In this document: in pieces, positions 13,858 through 22,770 of the stretch
Layout: the number at the start of each line of letters is the position of its first letter
Numbering within the stretch: the stretch's first letter is position 1
Source: RGIG9041 sp045593905
Lineage (GTDB): Bacteria; Bacillota; Clostridia; Oscillospirales; QAKW01
Direction of reading: 5' to 3'
Length of the DNA: 29,162 nt
NCBI GenBank assembly: GCA_045593905.1
Contig: JAZNXL010000017.1
Span: forward strand, 1-29,162
Made by a program: the position numbers and the translations under genes
Notes under the pieces: generated by a model
Databases searched by the model: none
What the model was told of the DNA's origin: nothing
What the model saw: the letters and a program-made list of their open reading frames with translations, nothing else

Positions 13858-13885
13858 ATTATATTACTTTTTTTAAAAAAGTCAA
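13858..13885 (-). promoter_or_regulatory. Promoter and structured leader of rpsF-ssb-rpsR
   Basis: On the minus strand TTGACT (13880-13885) and TATAAT (13858-13863) are spaced by 16 bp. The ~110-nt leader (13743-13850) can form AATAACGT/ACGTTATT (about 13801-13820) and a GTCTG..CAGAC hairpin with internal G-U pairs (about 13770-13790). S6:S18 autoregulatory leaders are known in bacteria. I could not confirm the specific binding motif here. Confidence 0.7.
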
Positions 13886-13892
13886 GATTTTT

Positions 13893-15152
13893 TTATTTAT
13901 ACTCTTTAACAGCAATAACATCGGGTGTGTCAAAATACATACTCGGATACTCTACACTGCTATCGCCCGTTTCTAAAAACCGTACATCACAGTCTATTTC
14001 AGGTTCTTTATAATAATGTTGGTTTTTTTCAAACTCAATATATTTGCCCGCCTTATATTTTTTAAATACAGCGGGGCCAATACCAACAGGCTCTATGCTC
14101 GAATCGAGTGCCGACTCCAAATCGATTTTAAATGCACCGTCTTTATACTCTGAGTTTTTTCCGTAAACATCGAAAGGTACAACAAACACACTGAGTATTT
14201 TTTCAAGCTGTTCAAGAGATTCAGTTTCAACGCCTATTTCAAGCGTTTTATCATCAATAATCTTTATTCCCTCGATATGGTTAACCGGCTGTCCACCCAT
14301 TTTATCAAGTGCTTTTTCGATAAGAGCGCGCTCGGCGTATCTTTTTGCAACCTGATTTAGCGGTGTGCCGTAAATTTCGCCTAAAAGCTCACAGTCAAGC
14401 GGGAACATTTTTGCAATATCGTCAATAAGTGTCTGCTTGTCTTTTGAAGGGGTATAGTCTTTGTCAGTCGAATAGTAAAACGCAAACAAATCGTTAGCCT
14501 CGGGATAGAGCTTAATATGCTCTTCAGCCTCGGTGCCCTTGTATCCAACATCGGTATAAAGCCTTTGCACCCAATCGTATTCTTCTAAAAGCACAGGCTT
14601 TATGATTCTTTCGGTTATATATTCCTTGGTTTTTTTAGATGGCTTTTTAAGCTCAGCCTCTATATCCTCGTCAGTTATTTTTATTAAAGAAGCGTTTTCG
14701 TTGTTATAGCGGTACTCTTTAAGCCCTAAAAGCTTTGACGAACCAACCGATGCCCAGCCATTGTAATTAATGTCGGCATAAACATACAGCGAAAACGCAA
14801 CGTCTTTTGCGGTTACGTCTTTGCCGTTTGAAAACTTGATATTATCGCCTATTTCAATGGTATATTTTGCATACTCCTCAAACTCTGAATCCCAAACAAC
14901 ATTGGCAATACCAACGCCTTGTGAATATGCATCAAAAAGTATAGCTGTCTCGCCGTCGTCGGCAGTAACTTTTGTAAGCAATGTTTCTTGTGTCATAGAC
15001 ACAGCACCAAAGTCGAGATTACCGGTAACCGAGAACGGATTAAACACTCCTGTAAAGAATGACACGTCAACCTTTGTTTTGCCGCCGTTACAAGAGGTGG
15101 CGCTAAGCAAAAGTACAACGCTTAATACAATTAAAAACAAACGTTTTTTCAT
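13893..15152 (-). CDS. Lipoprotein, extracellular solute-binding family 5-like, short
   Basis: The protein has 419 aa from the ATG at 15152. An upstream in-frame ATG (15170) lies inside fruK and lacks a ribosome site, whereas GGGAGA precedes 15152. The signal peptide and lipobox are clear (KKRLFLIVLSVVLLLSATSC), so it is a lipoprotein. The body resembles peptide/nickel-type binding proteins: the FSNGKDVTAKDVAFSLYVYA segment and GIGPAVFKKYKAGKYIEFEK are family hallmarks. Members usually have ~500-550 residues. This one stops shortly after the hallmark of the second half, so the C-terminal lobe appears to be missing. No transporter permease or ATPase lies nearby. Its start overlaps the fruK stop by one base (TAATG), which implies translational coupling. 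Confidence 0.8.
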   Translation of the reverse strand: MKKRLFLIVLSVVLLLSATSCNGGKTKVDVSFFTGVFNPFSVTGNLDFGAVSMTQETLLTKVTADDGETAILFDAYSQGVGIANVVWDSEFEEYAKYTIEIGDNIKFSNGKDVTAKDVAFSLYVYADINYNGWASVGSSKLLGLKEYRYNNENASLIKITDEDIEAELKKPSKKTKEYITERIIKPVLLEEYDWVQRLYTDVGYKGTEAEEHIKLYPEANDLFAFYYSTDKDYTPSKDKQTLIDDIAKMFPLDCELLGEIYGTPLNQVAKRYAERALIEKALDKMGGQPVNHIEGIKIIDDKTLEIGVETESLEQLEKILSVFVVPFDVYGKNSEYKDGAFKIDLESALDSSIEPVGIGPAVFKKYKAGKYIEFEKNQHYYKEPEIDCDVRFLETGDSSVEYPSMYFDTPDVIAVKEYK

Positions 15153-16081
15153 TAAAGTTTCTCCCAACACACTTTACTTATAAGAGGTTCAATGTCACTC
15201 CACTCAGCCGCTTGTGTGCCGCTACAGGTAACATTGGCAGCTGATGTTGCGATAGAAAGCTTTATAATTTCTTCAATCGAATAACCTTTATCAAGACCAA
15301 GGCAGATTGCCGCAACCATTGAGTCGCCTGCGCCAACGGTAGAACGAACGGTAACAGGTACGGGATGTGCGTAGTAAGCTCCTTCGCTATCAACAAAAAG
15401 CGCACCGTCACCGCCAAGTGATACAACTACCTTTTGTATACCCTGCTCAACGAGTTTTTTAGCGTATGTAACTGCCTCTTTTTTATCAGCAATAGCTACT
15501 TTAAAAAAGCGCGAAAGCTCGTCAATGTTAGGCTTGATAAGGTACGGCTTTGCATCAAGAGCAGGTTGTAAAAACGCGCCGTCAACATCAAGCACGGCAC
15601 AAGCCTCGTACGCATTACAAAGTCTAACAAGCTTTGCATACACGTTAGCAGGTGCGCCCTTTGGTGCACTGCCTGCTAAAACAACTATATCGCCTTTTTT
15701 GATTGTTTTTGAAAGCTTATTTTCAACCTCGCCAATAACATCGGCCGAAACAGGAGCGCCCGGCTCGTTGATATCGGTATTAACATTATGCTTTGTATCA
15801 ATAACCTTAAGATTTACACGGGTGGCGCTTTCAACCTTGACAAAATCGGTATCGATTTTCATTTCGGCAAGTGCATTTTCAATATCAGTGCCTGTCGAAC
15901 CGCCAACAATACCCATAGCAATGCTATTTCCCGAAAGCTTTGATATTACCTTTGAAACATTTATACCCTTGCCGCCGGCATCAGTACGCATTGTTACAAT
16001 TCTGTTTACACCGCCAAGCTCAAGGCCGTCTATTTCAACTGTTTTATCTATTGCGGGGTTAAGTGTTACTGTATAAATCAT
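15152..16081 (-). CDS. fruK: 1-phosphofructokinase (PfkB family)
   Basis: This 309-aa PfkB-family sugar-phosphate kinase has MIYTVTLNPAIDKTVEIDGL at the N-terminus and GGKGINVSKVISKLSG for substrate binding. It also has KPNIDELS and the C-terminal VGAGDSMVAA, whose Asp is the catalytic base. The N-terminal wording is that of 1-phosphofructokinases. Tagatose-6-phosphate kinase (LacC) is a close alternative that sequence reading cannot fully exclude. No PTS transporter gene (fruA) lies beside it. AAAGGAG precedes the ATG. The preceding rny terminator separates it from RNase Y. Its stop overlaps the lipoprotein start. Confidence 0.9.
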   Translation of the reverse strand: MIYTVTLNPAIDKTVEIDGLELGGVNRIVTMRTDAGGKGINVSKVISKLSGNSIAMGIVGGSTGTDIENALAEMKIDTDFVKVESATRVNLKVIDTKHNVNTDINEPGAPVSADVIGEVENKLSKTIKKGDIVVLAGSAPKGAPANVYAKLVRLCNAYEACAVLDVDGAFLQPALDAKPYLIKPNIDELSRFFKVAIADKKEAVTYAKKLVEQGIQKVVVSLGGDGALFVDSEGAYYAHPVPVTVRSTVGAGDSMVAAICLGLDKGYSIEEIIKLSIATSAANVTCSGTQAAEWSDIEPLISKVCWEKL

Positions 16082-16107
16082 TTACGACATCTCCTTTGAT
16101 TATATAG

Positions 16108-16139
16108 ACAAAAAACAAGTCGCAAAGGACTTGTTTTTT
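16108..16139 (-). terminator. Terminator of rny
   Basis: Arms AACAAGTC (16114-16121) and GACTTGTT (16128-16135) are extended by A/T runs, with T6 following on the minus strand. It lies directly after the rny stop. Confidence 0.85.
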
Positions 16140-16142
16140 ATT

Positions 16143-17693
16143 TTATTTTGCATAGTCAATTGTGCGGTTTTCACGAATGAGGTGAACCTTGATTTGACCG
16201 GGATACTCAAGCTCACCCTCGATTTTTTTGCAAATATCGTGTGTGAGAAGTACCATTTGGTCGTCACTGATTTCAGACGGATTAACCATAATTCTGATTT
16301 CACGACCTGCCTGAATAGCGAATGTTTTTTCAACACCGTCAAACGAGTTGGCAATTTCTTCGAGCTTTTCAAGACGCTTAATGTAGTTTTCGAGGTTTTC
16401 ACGTCTTGCACCGGGACGAGCTGCCGAAATAGCATCAGCCGCCTGTACCAAAACTGCAATGTTTGTTTTAGCTTCTACCTCGCCGTGATGCGCTTCAATA
16501 GCATGAACAACGCCGTTTGACTCTTTATATTTTTTAGCAATATCAACACCAATTTGAATGTGTGAGCCTTCCATTTCAAAGTCAACACTCTTACCGATGT
16601 CGTGTAAAAGACCTGCACGTTTTGCAAGCGCAACATCCTCGCCCATTTCAGCAGCAAGAATACCGCAAAGCTGTGCAACCTCAACCGAGTGGTTAAGAAC
16701 GTTTTGTCCATAGCTTGTTCTGTATTTTAAGCGGCCAAGCAGCTTAACAATTTCGGGGTGAAGGCTATGAACACCTGCCTCAAACAATGCGCGTTCGCCT
16801 TCTTTTTTAATAGTAATATCAAGGTCACGTTTAACCTTTTCAACTGTTTCTTCAATACGAGCAGGATGGATACGTCCGTCAGATATAAGCTTTTCGAGGG
16901 TAAGACGGGCAATTTCACGTCTTATCGGGTCAAAGCTTGAAAGGGTGATTGCCATAGGTGTATCGTCAATAATAAGGTCAACACCTGTGATAGTTTCGAG
17001 TGAACGGATATTTCTACCCTCACGGCCGATAATTCTACCCTTCATTTCGTCACTCGGGAGTGACACTACCGATACGCTCGACTCAAAAACGTGGTCAGCT
17101 GCGCACTTTTGAATAGCGAGCGATAAAAGGTTGCGAGCCTTTTCTTCTGAGTTTTCTTTGTAGCGTGATTCGTACTCGGTTATTCTTACAGCATATTCGT
17201 GTGAAAGCTGTGAATCTACCTCGTGTAAAAGTTCGGCTTTTGCTGCCTCGGCGGTATAGCCCGAAATACGCTCGAGCACCGAAAGCTGAGTGCGCTTAAC
17301 ATCGTCAACCTCAAGCTGAGTTTGTTCAACCTTTTTGAGTTTTTCGTTAAGCAGTTCTTCTTTTTTGTCGAGATTATCGTACTTTTTATCAAGTAACTCT
17401 TCTCTTTGTTGCAGGCGTTTTTCCTGTCTTGTTACCTCAACTCGACGCTCCTTGAGTTCAAGTTCTTGTTCAGTTCTTTCTTTATGTAACTGTTCTTTAC
17501 CTTCAAGGACTGCTTCTTTCTTTTTAGTGTTTGCAGTTTTTATAGCTTCGTTGATAATACGCCTTGCTTCTTCTTGCGCTGAACCGATTTGTTTTTCTGA
17601 AACCGATTTTCTATAGAAAAAGCCTAATATAAACGCAATAAATCCGGTAACAAGGAGGGCTGCAACTAAAATCAAAATATACATAGGTTGCAT
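16143..17693 (-). CDS. rny: Ribonuclease Y
   Basis: This 516-aa protein has the usual RNase Y length. An N-terminal membrane anchor (about 4-26) is followed by a long charged coiled coil (about 30-180), a KH RNA-binding domain with IIGREGRNIR (221-230), and an HD phosphohydrolase domain with the metal-binding HD pair in LLHDIGKS (364-365). RNase Y starts decay of many mRNAs from the membrane in Firmicutes. The start has AGGAGG 7 bases upstream. A perfect promoter lies at 17736-17764 and a terminator follows, so it is monocistronic. Confidence 0.97.
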   Translation of the reverse strand: MQPMYILILVAALLVTGFIAFILGFFYRKSVSEKQIGSAQEEARRIINEAIKTANTKKKEAVLEGKEQLHKERTEQELELKERRVEVTRQEKRLQQREELLDKKYDNLDKKEELLNEKLKKVEQTQLEVDDVKRTQLSVLERISGYTAEAAKAELLHEVDSQLSHEYAVRITEYESRYKENSEEKARNLLSLAIQKCAADHVFESSVSVVSLPSDEMKGRIIGREGRNIRSLETITGVDLIIDDTPMAITLSSFDPIRREIARLTLEKLISDGRIHPARIEETVEKVKRDLDITIKKEGERALFEAGVHSLHPEIVKLLGRLKYRTSYGQNVLNHSVEVAQLCGILAAEMGEDVALAKRAGLLHDIGKSVDFEMEGSHIQIGVDIAKKYKESNGVVHAIEAHHGEVEAKTNIAVLVQAADAISAARPGARRENLENYIKRLEKLEEIANSFDGVEKTFAIQAGREIRIMVNPSEISDDQMVLLTHDICKKIEGELEYPGQIKVHLIRENRTIDYAK

Positions 17694-17735
17694 TTTGTTT
17701 CCTCCTAAAATGAATTTATAAAAAACCTATTGTAT

Positions 17736-17764
17736 ATTATACATCTTTTTAAAAAAGGTGTCAA
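17736..17764 (-). promoter_or_regulatory. Promoter of rny
   Basis: On the minus strand a consensus TTGACA (17759-17764) and TATAAT (17736-17741) are spaced by exactly 17 bp. It lies about 45 bp upstream of the rny start, in the region divergent to ftsK. A TATAAT (about 17806) on the plus strand may serve ftsK, without a clear -35. Confidence 0.85.
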
Positions 17765-17850
17765 CATAATTATAAAATAACTATAGTAAATTAAAAAATT
17801 GTGTGATATAATACAATTAACTTATTATAACCAAAATTTAGGGAGATTAA

Positions 17851-20238
17851 ATGGCTACTAAAAAAACGACAAAAAAGAAATCGGCTGCCAGAAAAGACAA
17901 GCCGCAAATACAGGCTAAAAAGCCAATACGCAGAGAGGTGCTTGACAGCGTTTTATCGGTTATTGCATTTGCAGTAACACTTTTGCTTGTGCTGTCGGTA
18001 TACAAAAATGTTTTAGGGCCTTTTGGCACGGTGCTATACACGGTTTTACACTCGTTGTTTGGCTATACCGCTTGGCTTTTGCCATTGTTTACACTGTGGC
18101 TTGGCGTTAACCTTATGCGCCCCGAGCACCACGTATCAACACGCGTTAAGCTTGTGACAGGGCTTGTGCTCACCGTTTCAATATCGGGACTTTGCTATTT
18201 GTTCGAAGCAAACGAGTTTTTTGAAAGTTATACATTTTTAACTTTCTTTTCAAAAGCACTACCCGAAATGGCAGCACGTGCAGGTGGTATACTTGGTGGC
18301 TTTTTTGCGTTTCCGCTTATTTGCCTTGCAACAAAAATAGGTTTTGCCATTATAACTGTTGCTCTTCTTATAATATCATCACTCACATTTTTTGATGTTA
18401 CACTTTTACAGGCGTGGCTTAAAATTAAATCGCTGTTCGAAAGCGACCAAGAACAAACTGACGAGCCACCCGCTATAAAACCCGAAATCGTTAAAAAAGA
18501 CCGCCGCCGCAAAACTATTGATGTTTTTGTTGACGACGAGCCGACAGAAGCGCCCGCATACGAGCCTGAGATTGTTGTTGACGGTGATGAGGTTGAAATA
18601 AAGCCGTTTTCGAGTATACCGTTTTTTGTTCACGACGACGTTAACCCAGACGAGTACATAACTTCAGCCGACGCACTGCCGTTTGAAATTTCAACCGAAG
18701 CATTAAATCCCAAAAAACGCACCCGCTCATCTAAAAAAGAAAAAGAAGGTGTTTACGAAGGCGTTCAGCAAGAAATGTATATGTTTCCGCCAAAATCACT
18801 GCTCGAAACACCAAAGGTTACAGGCGGTATCTCGCGCACCGAGATTATGCAAACCGAACAAAAGCTTATTCAGACGCTCAGCGATTTTGGTATTGATGCA
18901 ACTACAGTCGGTGCATCAGTGGGACCAATTGTTACCCGCTACGAAATTTCACCCAGCAAAGGCGTTCGTGTTTCAAAAATCACATCGCTTGCCGACGATA
19001 TTGCGCTATCGCTTGCGGCAACATCAATTCGTATTGAGGCGCCTATCCCCGGTAAAGCCGCAGTCGGTATTGAGGTTCCTAACAAAAACAAATCTACAGT
19101 ATTTATAAAAGAGCTTTTAGACTCTGACGACTTTTCAAAAGCAAAAAGCTCGCTCACAGTTGCCCTTGGTAAAGATATTTCGGGTAACCTTGTGTTTGGC
19201 GACCTTGCCGATATGCCTCACCTTCTTGTTGCAGGTGCTACAGGCTCGGGTAAATCGGTATGTATTAACTCAATACTTATTTCGCTTTTATATAAAGCGT
19301 CACCCGAAGACGTAAAACTTATATTAATCGACCCTAAGGTTGTTGAGCTTGAGGTTTATAACAAAATACCGCACCTTATCGTTCCTGTTGTGTCTAACCC
19401 TAAAAAAGCAGCAGGTGCTTTACAGTGGGCAGTTAACGAAATGGAAAAACGTTATAATATGTTCACCGTTTTTGGTGTGCGTAATATTCACGGTTATAAC
19501 GAGCACGTTAAAAAACACCCCGGTGACTGCCAGAAGATGCCGCAAATTGTTATTGTTATTGACGAGCTTGCCGATTTAATGATGGCGTGCGCAAAAGAGG
19601 TTGAAGACTACATTGTTCGTCTTTGTCAAAAAGCAAGAGCAGCAGGCATTTACCTTATAATTGCAACACAGCGTCCGTCAGTTAACGTTGTTACAGGTCT
19701 TATTAAGGCCAATGTTCCGTCGCGTATTGCGTTTGCGGTAACATCGCAAATTGACTCGCGCGTTATTCTTGACGCATCGGGTGCCGAAAAACTTCTCGGC
19801 AAAGGCGATATGCTGTTCAAAGGCAGAACAATGGGCACACCTCTACGTATCCAATGCTGTTTTGTAAGTGATTCAGAGGTTGAGGCTGTAACCTCGCACA
19901 TTGTTAAATACTCGGGCGCTGCCACCTATGACCAAACCGCAAACGAGGCTATGGAAAGCTACTCGTCGCAAGACGGCGGCTCAAAAGCGAGCGGTAACAG
20001 TGAAGACTCGGAGCTTGACGATATGTTCTGGGATGCAGTTAAGTACGTTATCGAAACAGGCAAGGCATCAACATCAAACCTGCAGCGCAAGTTCAGCCTT
20101 GGCTATGCGCGTGCAGCCCGTATTGTTGACCAGATGGAAGAAAAGAATATAATCGGTCCTTACGAGGGCGCAAAACCCCGTCAGGTGCTTATGACACTTG
20201 CCGAGTACAACGAAATGATGGTTAAAAGAGACGATTAA
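17851..20238 (+). CDS. ftsK: DNA translocase FtsK/SpoIIIE
   Basis: This 795-aa DNA pump moves chromosomal DNA through the closing septum. A Lys-rich N-terminus is followed by four membrane helices (about 31-52, 66-88, 100-118, 145-180), then an acidic linker (195-300). The motor domain has Walker A GATGSGKSV (about 461-469) and Walker B VIVIDELADL (about 566-575). The C-terminal winged-helix gamma domain (about 725-790, LQRKFSLGYARAARIVDQME) reads polarity sequences. GGGAG precedes the ATG. Its stop overlaps the start of the response regulator by one base, so this gene appears to lead a ftsK-regulator-kinase-SLOG operon. Confidence 0.95.
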   Translation: MATKKTTKKKSAARKDKPQIQAKKPIRREVLDSVLSVIAFAVTLLLVLSVYKNVLGPFGTVLYTVLHSLFGYTAWLLPLFTLWLGVNLMRPEHHVSTRVKLVTGLVLTVSISGLCYLFEANEFFESYTFLTFFSKALPEMAARAGGILGGFFAFPLICLATKIGFAIITVALLIISSLTFFDVTLLQAWLKIKSLFESDQEQTDEPPAIKPEIVKKDRRRKTIDVFVDDEPTEAPAYEPEIVVDGDEVEIKPFSSIPFFVHDDVNPDEYITSADALPFEISTEALNPKKRTRSSKKEKEGVYEGVQQEMYMFPPKSLLETPKVTGGISRTEIMQTEQKLIQTLSDFGIDATTVGASVGPIVTRYEISPSKGVRVSKITSLADDIALSLAATSIRIEAPIPGKAAVGIEVPNKNKSTVFIKELLDSDDFSKAKSSLTVALGKDISGNLVFGDLADMPHLLVAGATGSGKSVCINSILISLLYKASPEDVKLILIDPKVVELEVYNKIPHLIVPVVSNPKKAAGALQWAVNEMEKRYNMFTVFGVRNIHGYNEHVKKHPGDCQKMPQIVIVIDELADLMMACAKEVEDYIVRLCQKARAAGIYLIIATQRPSVNVVTGLIKANVPSRIAFAVTSQIDSRVILDASGAEKLLGKGDMLFKGRTMGTPLRIQCCFVSDSEVEAVTSHIVKYSGAATYDQTANEAMESYSSQDGGSKASGNSEDSELDDMFWDAVKYVIETGKASTSNLQRKFSLGYARAARIVDQMEEKNIIGPYEGAKPRQVLMTLAEYNEMMVKRDD

Positions 20239-20912
20239 TGAAGCGTATTTTTATTGTTGAAGACGATGTTAATATTTCCTCAATAGTAGCGTTCAACCTA
20301 AAGGCTGAGGGCTTTGATGCGCTGTGCGAAAGTGACGGTGAAAACGCGCTTTTGCGACTTAAAACCGAAAGCTTTGACCTTGTACTGCTCGATATTATGC
20401 TACCCTCAAAATCAGGGTTTGAGGTACTGCAAGAACTTCGCACTTTTTCGAATATACCCGTTATAATTCTGAGTGCAAGAACAAGCGAAGACGATAAGCT
20501 TTTAGGGCTTTCGCTTATGGCTGACGACTATGTTACAAAACCGTTTTCAATAAAAGAACTTATTGCTCGAATAAAGGTTAACCTTGCGCGTGTCGAGGGT
20601 ACAACCGCTGCCGCCGCAATTACCGTTGGCGGTGTGACGGTAAACGAGTCAACACTCACGGTAACAAAAAACGATGCAGTTATACGCGTTAGTAAAAAAG
20701 AAGCCGAGATTTTGCTTTTGCTCTTTAAAAACAGGGGCAATGCAATGTCGCGCGAACAAATTTTAAAAAGCGTGTGGGGGTACAACGAGTATCTTGGCGA
20801 CACCCATACAGTCGACGTTGCAATAGGCAGACTCCGCGCAAAAATTGAAGACACACCAAGCGAGCCGAAAATTATTTTAAGCCGCCGCGGTGTTGGGTAT
20901 TATGTAATATGA
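20238..20912 (+). CDS. OmpR/PhoB-family response regulator
   Basis: The 224-aa protein has a receiver domain (1-118) with the acidic pair D9/D10, the phospho-acceptor D52 (LVLLDIMLP), S79 and K101 (VTKPF). A winged-helix DNA-binding domain (about 128-224) includes MSREQILKSVWGYNEYLGD, TVDVAIGRLRAKIE and a RRGVGYYV end. The start overlaps the ftsK stop (TAATG) and the end overlaps the kinase start by 4 bp, so translation is coupled. Closest in type to PhoP/WalR regulators. The usual GLxxGADDY reads GLSLMADDY here. Targets are not deducible. Confidence 0.93.
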   Translation: MKRIFIVEDDVNISSIVAFNLKAEGFDALCESDGENALLRLKTESFDLVLLDIMLPSKSGFEVLQELRTFSNIPVIILSARTSEDDKLLGLSLMADDYVTKPFSIKELIARIKVNLARVEGTTAAAAITVGGVTVNESTLTVTKNDAVIRVSKKEAEILLLLFKNRGNAMSREQILKSVWGYNEYLGDTHTVDVAIGRLRAKIEDTPSEPKIILSRRGVGYYVI

Positions 20913-22243
20913 AGCATATACGCACAAAATTTATAATTTCAATGACCGCGCTTGCATTTGTTGTGCTTTTGTTTACAGGCATTGCGCTTATTGCCAACAT
21001 AAGCATTAACTACAGGCGCGAATTTTATAACGACACAAAACCGATAATGACAAGCAGCGCCGTTTCAGAGTGCAAAACTATAGACGAGCTTTCAACAACG
21101 CTTAAAAAATCACTCGACAGTCAAAAAAGTTTTTATATTTTAAAAGACGGCACAGTTGTTTTTGCATCGGTAGACGGCGGACAACTCAAAGCCACTGACA
21201 ACTTAGAGCGTATTTTAGCAGGCGGTAGCGCTACCGAAACCGATTTACTGTGGGAGGCTCTTGATTACGGCGTATGCCTTAAAGACGGTCTTGCGGTTTA
21301 TGTTAAAGACACCTACGTTTTACTTACTGAGCAAATAAAGGGCATTTCGTTGCATCTTATACAGGCGCTTATTATCGGCTTTTTACTATCGGTAATAATA
21401 AGCTTTTTGCTTTCTAAAAAGCTTACCCGCTCAATCGGTGTGCTGAAAAAGGGCGCCGAGCGTATGGCGAACGGCGACTTTGCGCCTATTGAAGTTCCGT
21501 CAGTTGACGAAATCGGCTCGCTTGCCAATGTGCTCAACAGCATGGGCTCACAGATTGAAAAAGACTACGCTGAGTTTGAGCGTCAGGAAAAGGTGCGCCG
21601 CGATTTTGTCGCAAACGTCTCGCACGAGTTAAAAACCCCGCTTACCGTTATTAAAAGCTACTCTGAAACACTGTCGCAAATGCAGCTTGATACCAAAACC
21701 CAGCAACAGTTTTTACAAACAATCGATACCGAAGTCGATAGAATGAGTGAGATTGTTTCAAAGCTTTTAGAAATTTCTCATATAGAAGCAAATATTCAAA
21801 CATCAACCGAGCAAATTGATTTAAAAACCTTGGTACATCAAATTACAAGTCCGCTTTTGTTACAGGCATCACAAAAAAATATTGAGGTTACAACAGCAGG
21901 ACAAGGCAGCGCCGTTACAAATAAAAAAGGCGCCGAAACAATACTTACAAGCATAATCGAAAACGCAGTAATATACACAAACCCGACAGGCTACATTAAT
22001 ATTACTGTAAAAGATAACGCCGTTACTGTTAAAAACAGCGGCGCAGGAATTGAAAAAGACGACCTTGAACATATTTTTGAGCGCTTTTACCGTGCCGACA
22101 AAGCACGAACAAGCGGCACAGGCGGCACAGGACTCGGACTTGCAATTGCAAAAGAGTGTGCCGATGCCATAGGCGCAAAAATAACTGTATCAAGCGTTGC
22201 AAAAGAATATACTGAATTTACGGTGAACTTTAATGCAAATTGA
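20909..22243 (+). CDS. Sensor histidine kinase
   Basis: The 444-aa membrane kinase has TM1 (about 8-30), an extracytoplasmic sensor region (31-150), TM2 (about 151-170) and a HAMP linker (171-222). The HisKA helix has the phospho-acceptor H239 in NVSHELKTPLTVIKSYSETL. The ATP-binding domain has an N box (ENAVIYTNPTG), DDLEHIFERFYRAD and GTGGTGLGLAIAKE. It is the partner of the preceding regulator, sharing the ATGA overlap. The PhoR/WalK-like plan suggests envelope or phosphate sensing; the signal is unknown. Confidence 0.93.
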   Translation: MKHIRTKFIISMTALAFVVLLFTGIALIANISINYRREFYNDTKPIMTSSAVSECKTIDELSTTLKKSLDSQKSFYILKDGTVVFASVDGGQLKATDNLERILAGGSATETDLLWEALDYGVCLKDGLAVYVKDTYVLLTEQIKGISLHLIQALIIGFLLSVIISFLLSKKLTRSIGVLKKGAERMANGDFAPIEVPSVDEIGSLANVLNSMGSQIEKDYAEFERQEKVRRDFVANVSHELKTPLTVIKSYSETLSQMQLDTKTQQQFLQTIDTEVDRMSEIVSKLLEISHIEANIQTSTEQIDLKTLVHQITSPLLLQASQKNIEVTTAGQGSAVTNKKGAETILTSIIENAVIYTNPTGYINITVKDNAVTVKNSGAGIEKDDLEHIFERFYRADKARTSGTGGTGLGLAIAKECADAIGAKITVSSVAKEYTEFTVNFNAN

Positions 22244-22700
22244 CACAACCTGCTTTTTTACAGGCCACAGGGAAATATCGCCCGAAAGTTACAACCACAT
22301 TTATCAGCTTGTTTTATACCACATACAAAACCTTTATAAACAAGGCATAACCGATTTTGTGTGCGGCGGCGCACTCGGGTTTGATACCCTTGCGGCGAAC
22401 GCCGTAATCGAGGCAAAGCAAACGCTCGATATAAGACTTCATCTTGTTTTACCGCACGCCGACCAAAGCAAAGCTTTTACCGACGAACAAAAGTTTGAAC
22501 ATGAGCGAATAATGCACTATGCCGATAGCATCGAGGTGCTTTTTGAACATTATGTACGCGGATGTATGCATCAAAGAAACCGTAAGCTTGTTGATAAAAG
22601 CTGCTGCGGTATTGCGTTTTGTAACAAAACAACAGGCGGCAGTGCGTACACTGTAAAATATGCAATTTCTAAAAACCTGCCGATATATTTTGTAAAATAA
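22233..22700 (+). CDS. SLOG-family protein, DUF1273/YpsA-like
   Basis: This 155-aa protein has a Rossmann-like SLOG fold. It carries the N-terminal signature CFFTGHRE, the nucleotide-site pattern FVCGGALGFDTLAA (about 40-55) and LHLVLPHADQS. The C-terminus has GGSAYTVKYAISKNLPIYFV. SLOG proteins bind nucleotide-derived ligands; the YpsA group is common in Firmicutes and not well defined biochemically. It overlaps the kinase gene by 11 bp, so it is the fourth gene of the ftsK operon. That position suggests, but does not prove, a link to envelope or division stress. Confidence 0.85.
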   Translation: MQIDTTCFFTGHREISPESYNHIYQLVLYHIQNLYKQGITDFVCGGALGFDTLAANAVIEAKQTLDIRLHLVLPHADQSKAFTDEQKFEHERIMHYADSIEVLFEHYVRGCMHQRNRKLVDKSCCGIAFCNKTTGGSAYTVKYAISKNLPIYFVK

Positions 22701-22770
22701 CTTATTTTTATTCATAATTTAGCAATAATATCTTTATACAATATTATAAAAACTAAACGGAGAACAGTCG

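Noticed and set aside
16099..16104. TATAAT just upstream of fruK as its promoter
   Set aside because: Transcription would begin within the ribosome site, and no -35 box fits. The sequence also abuts the rny terminator.
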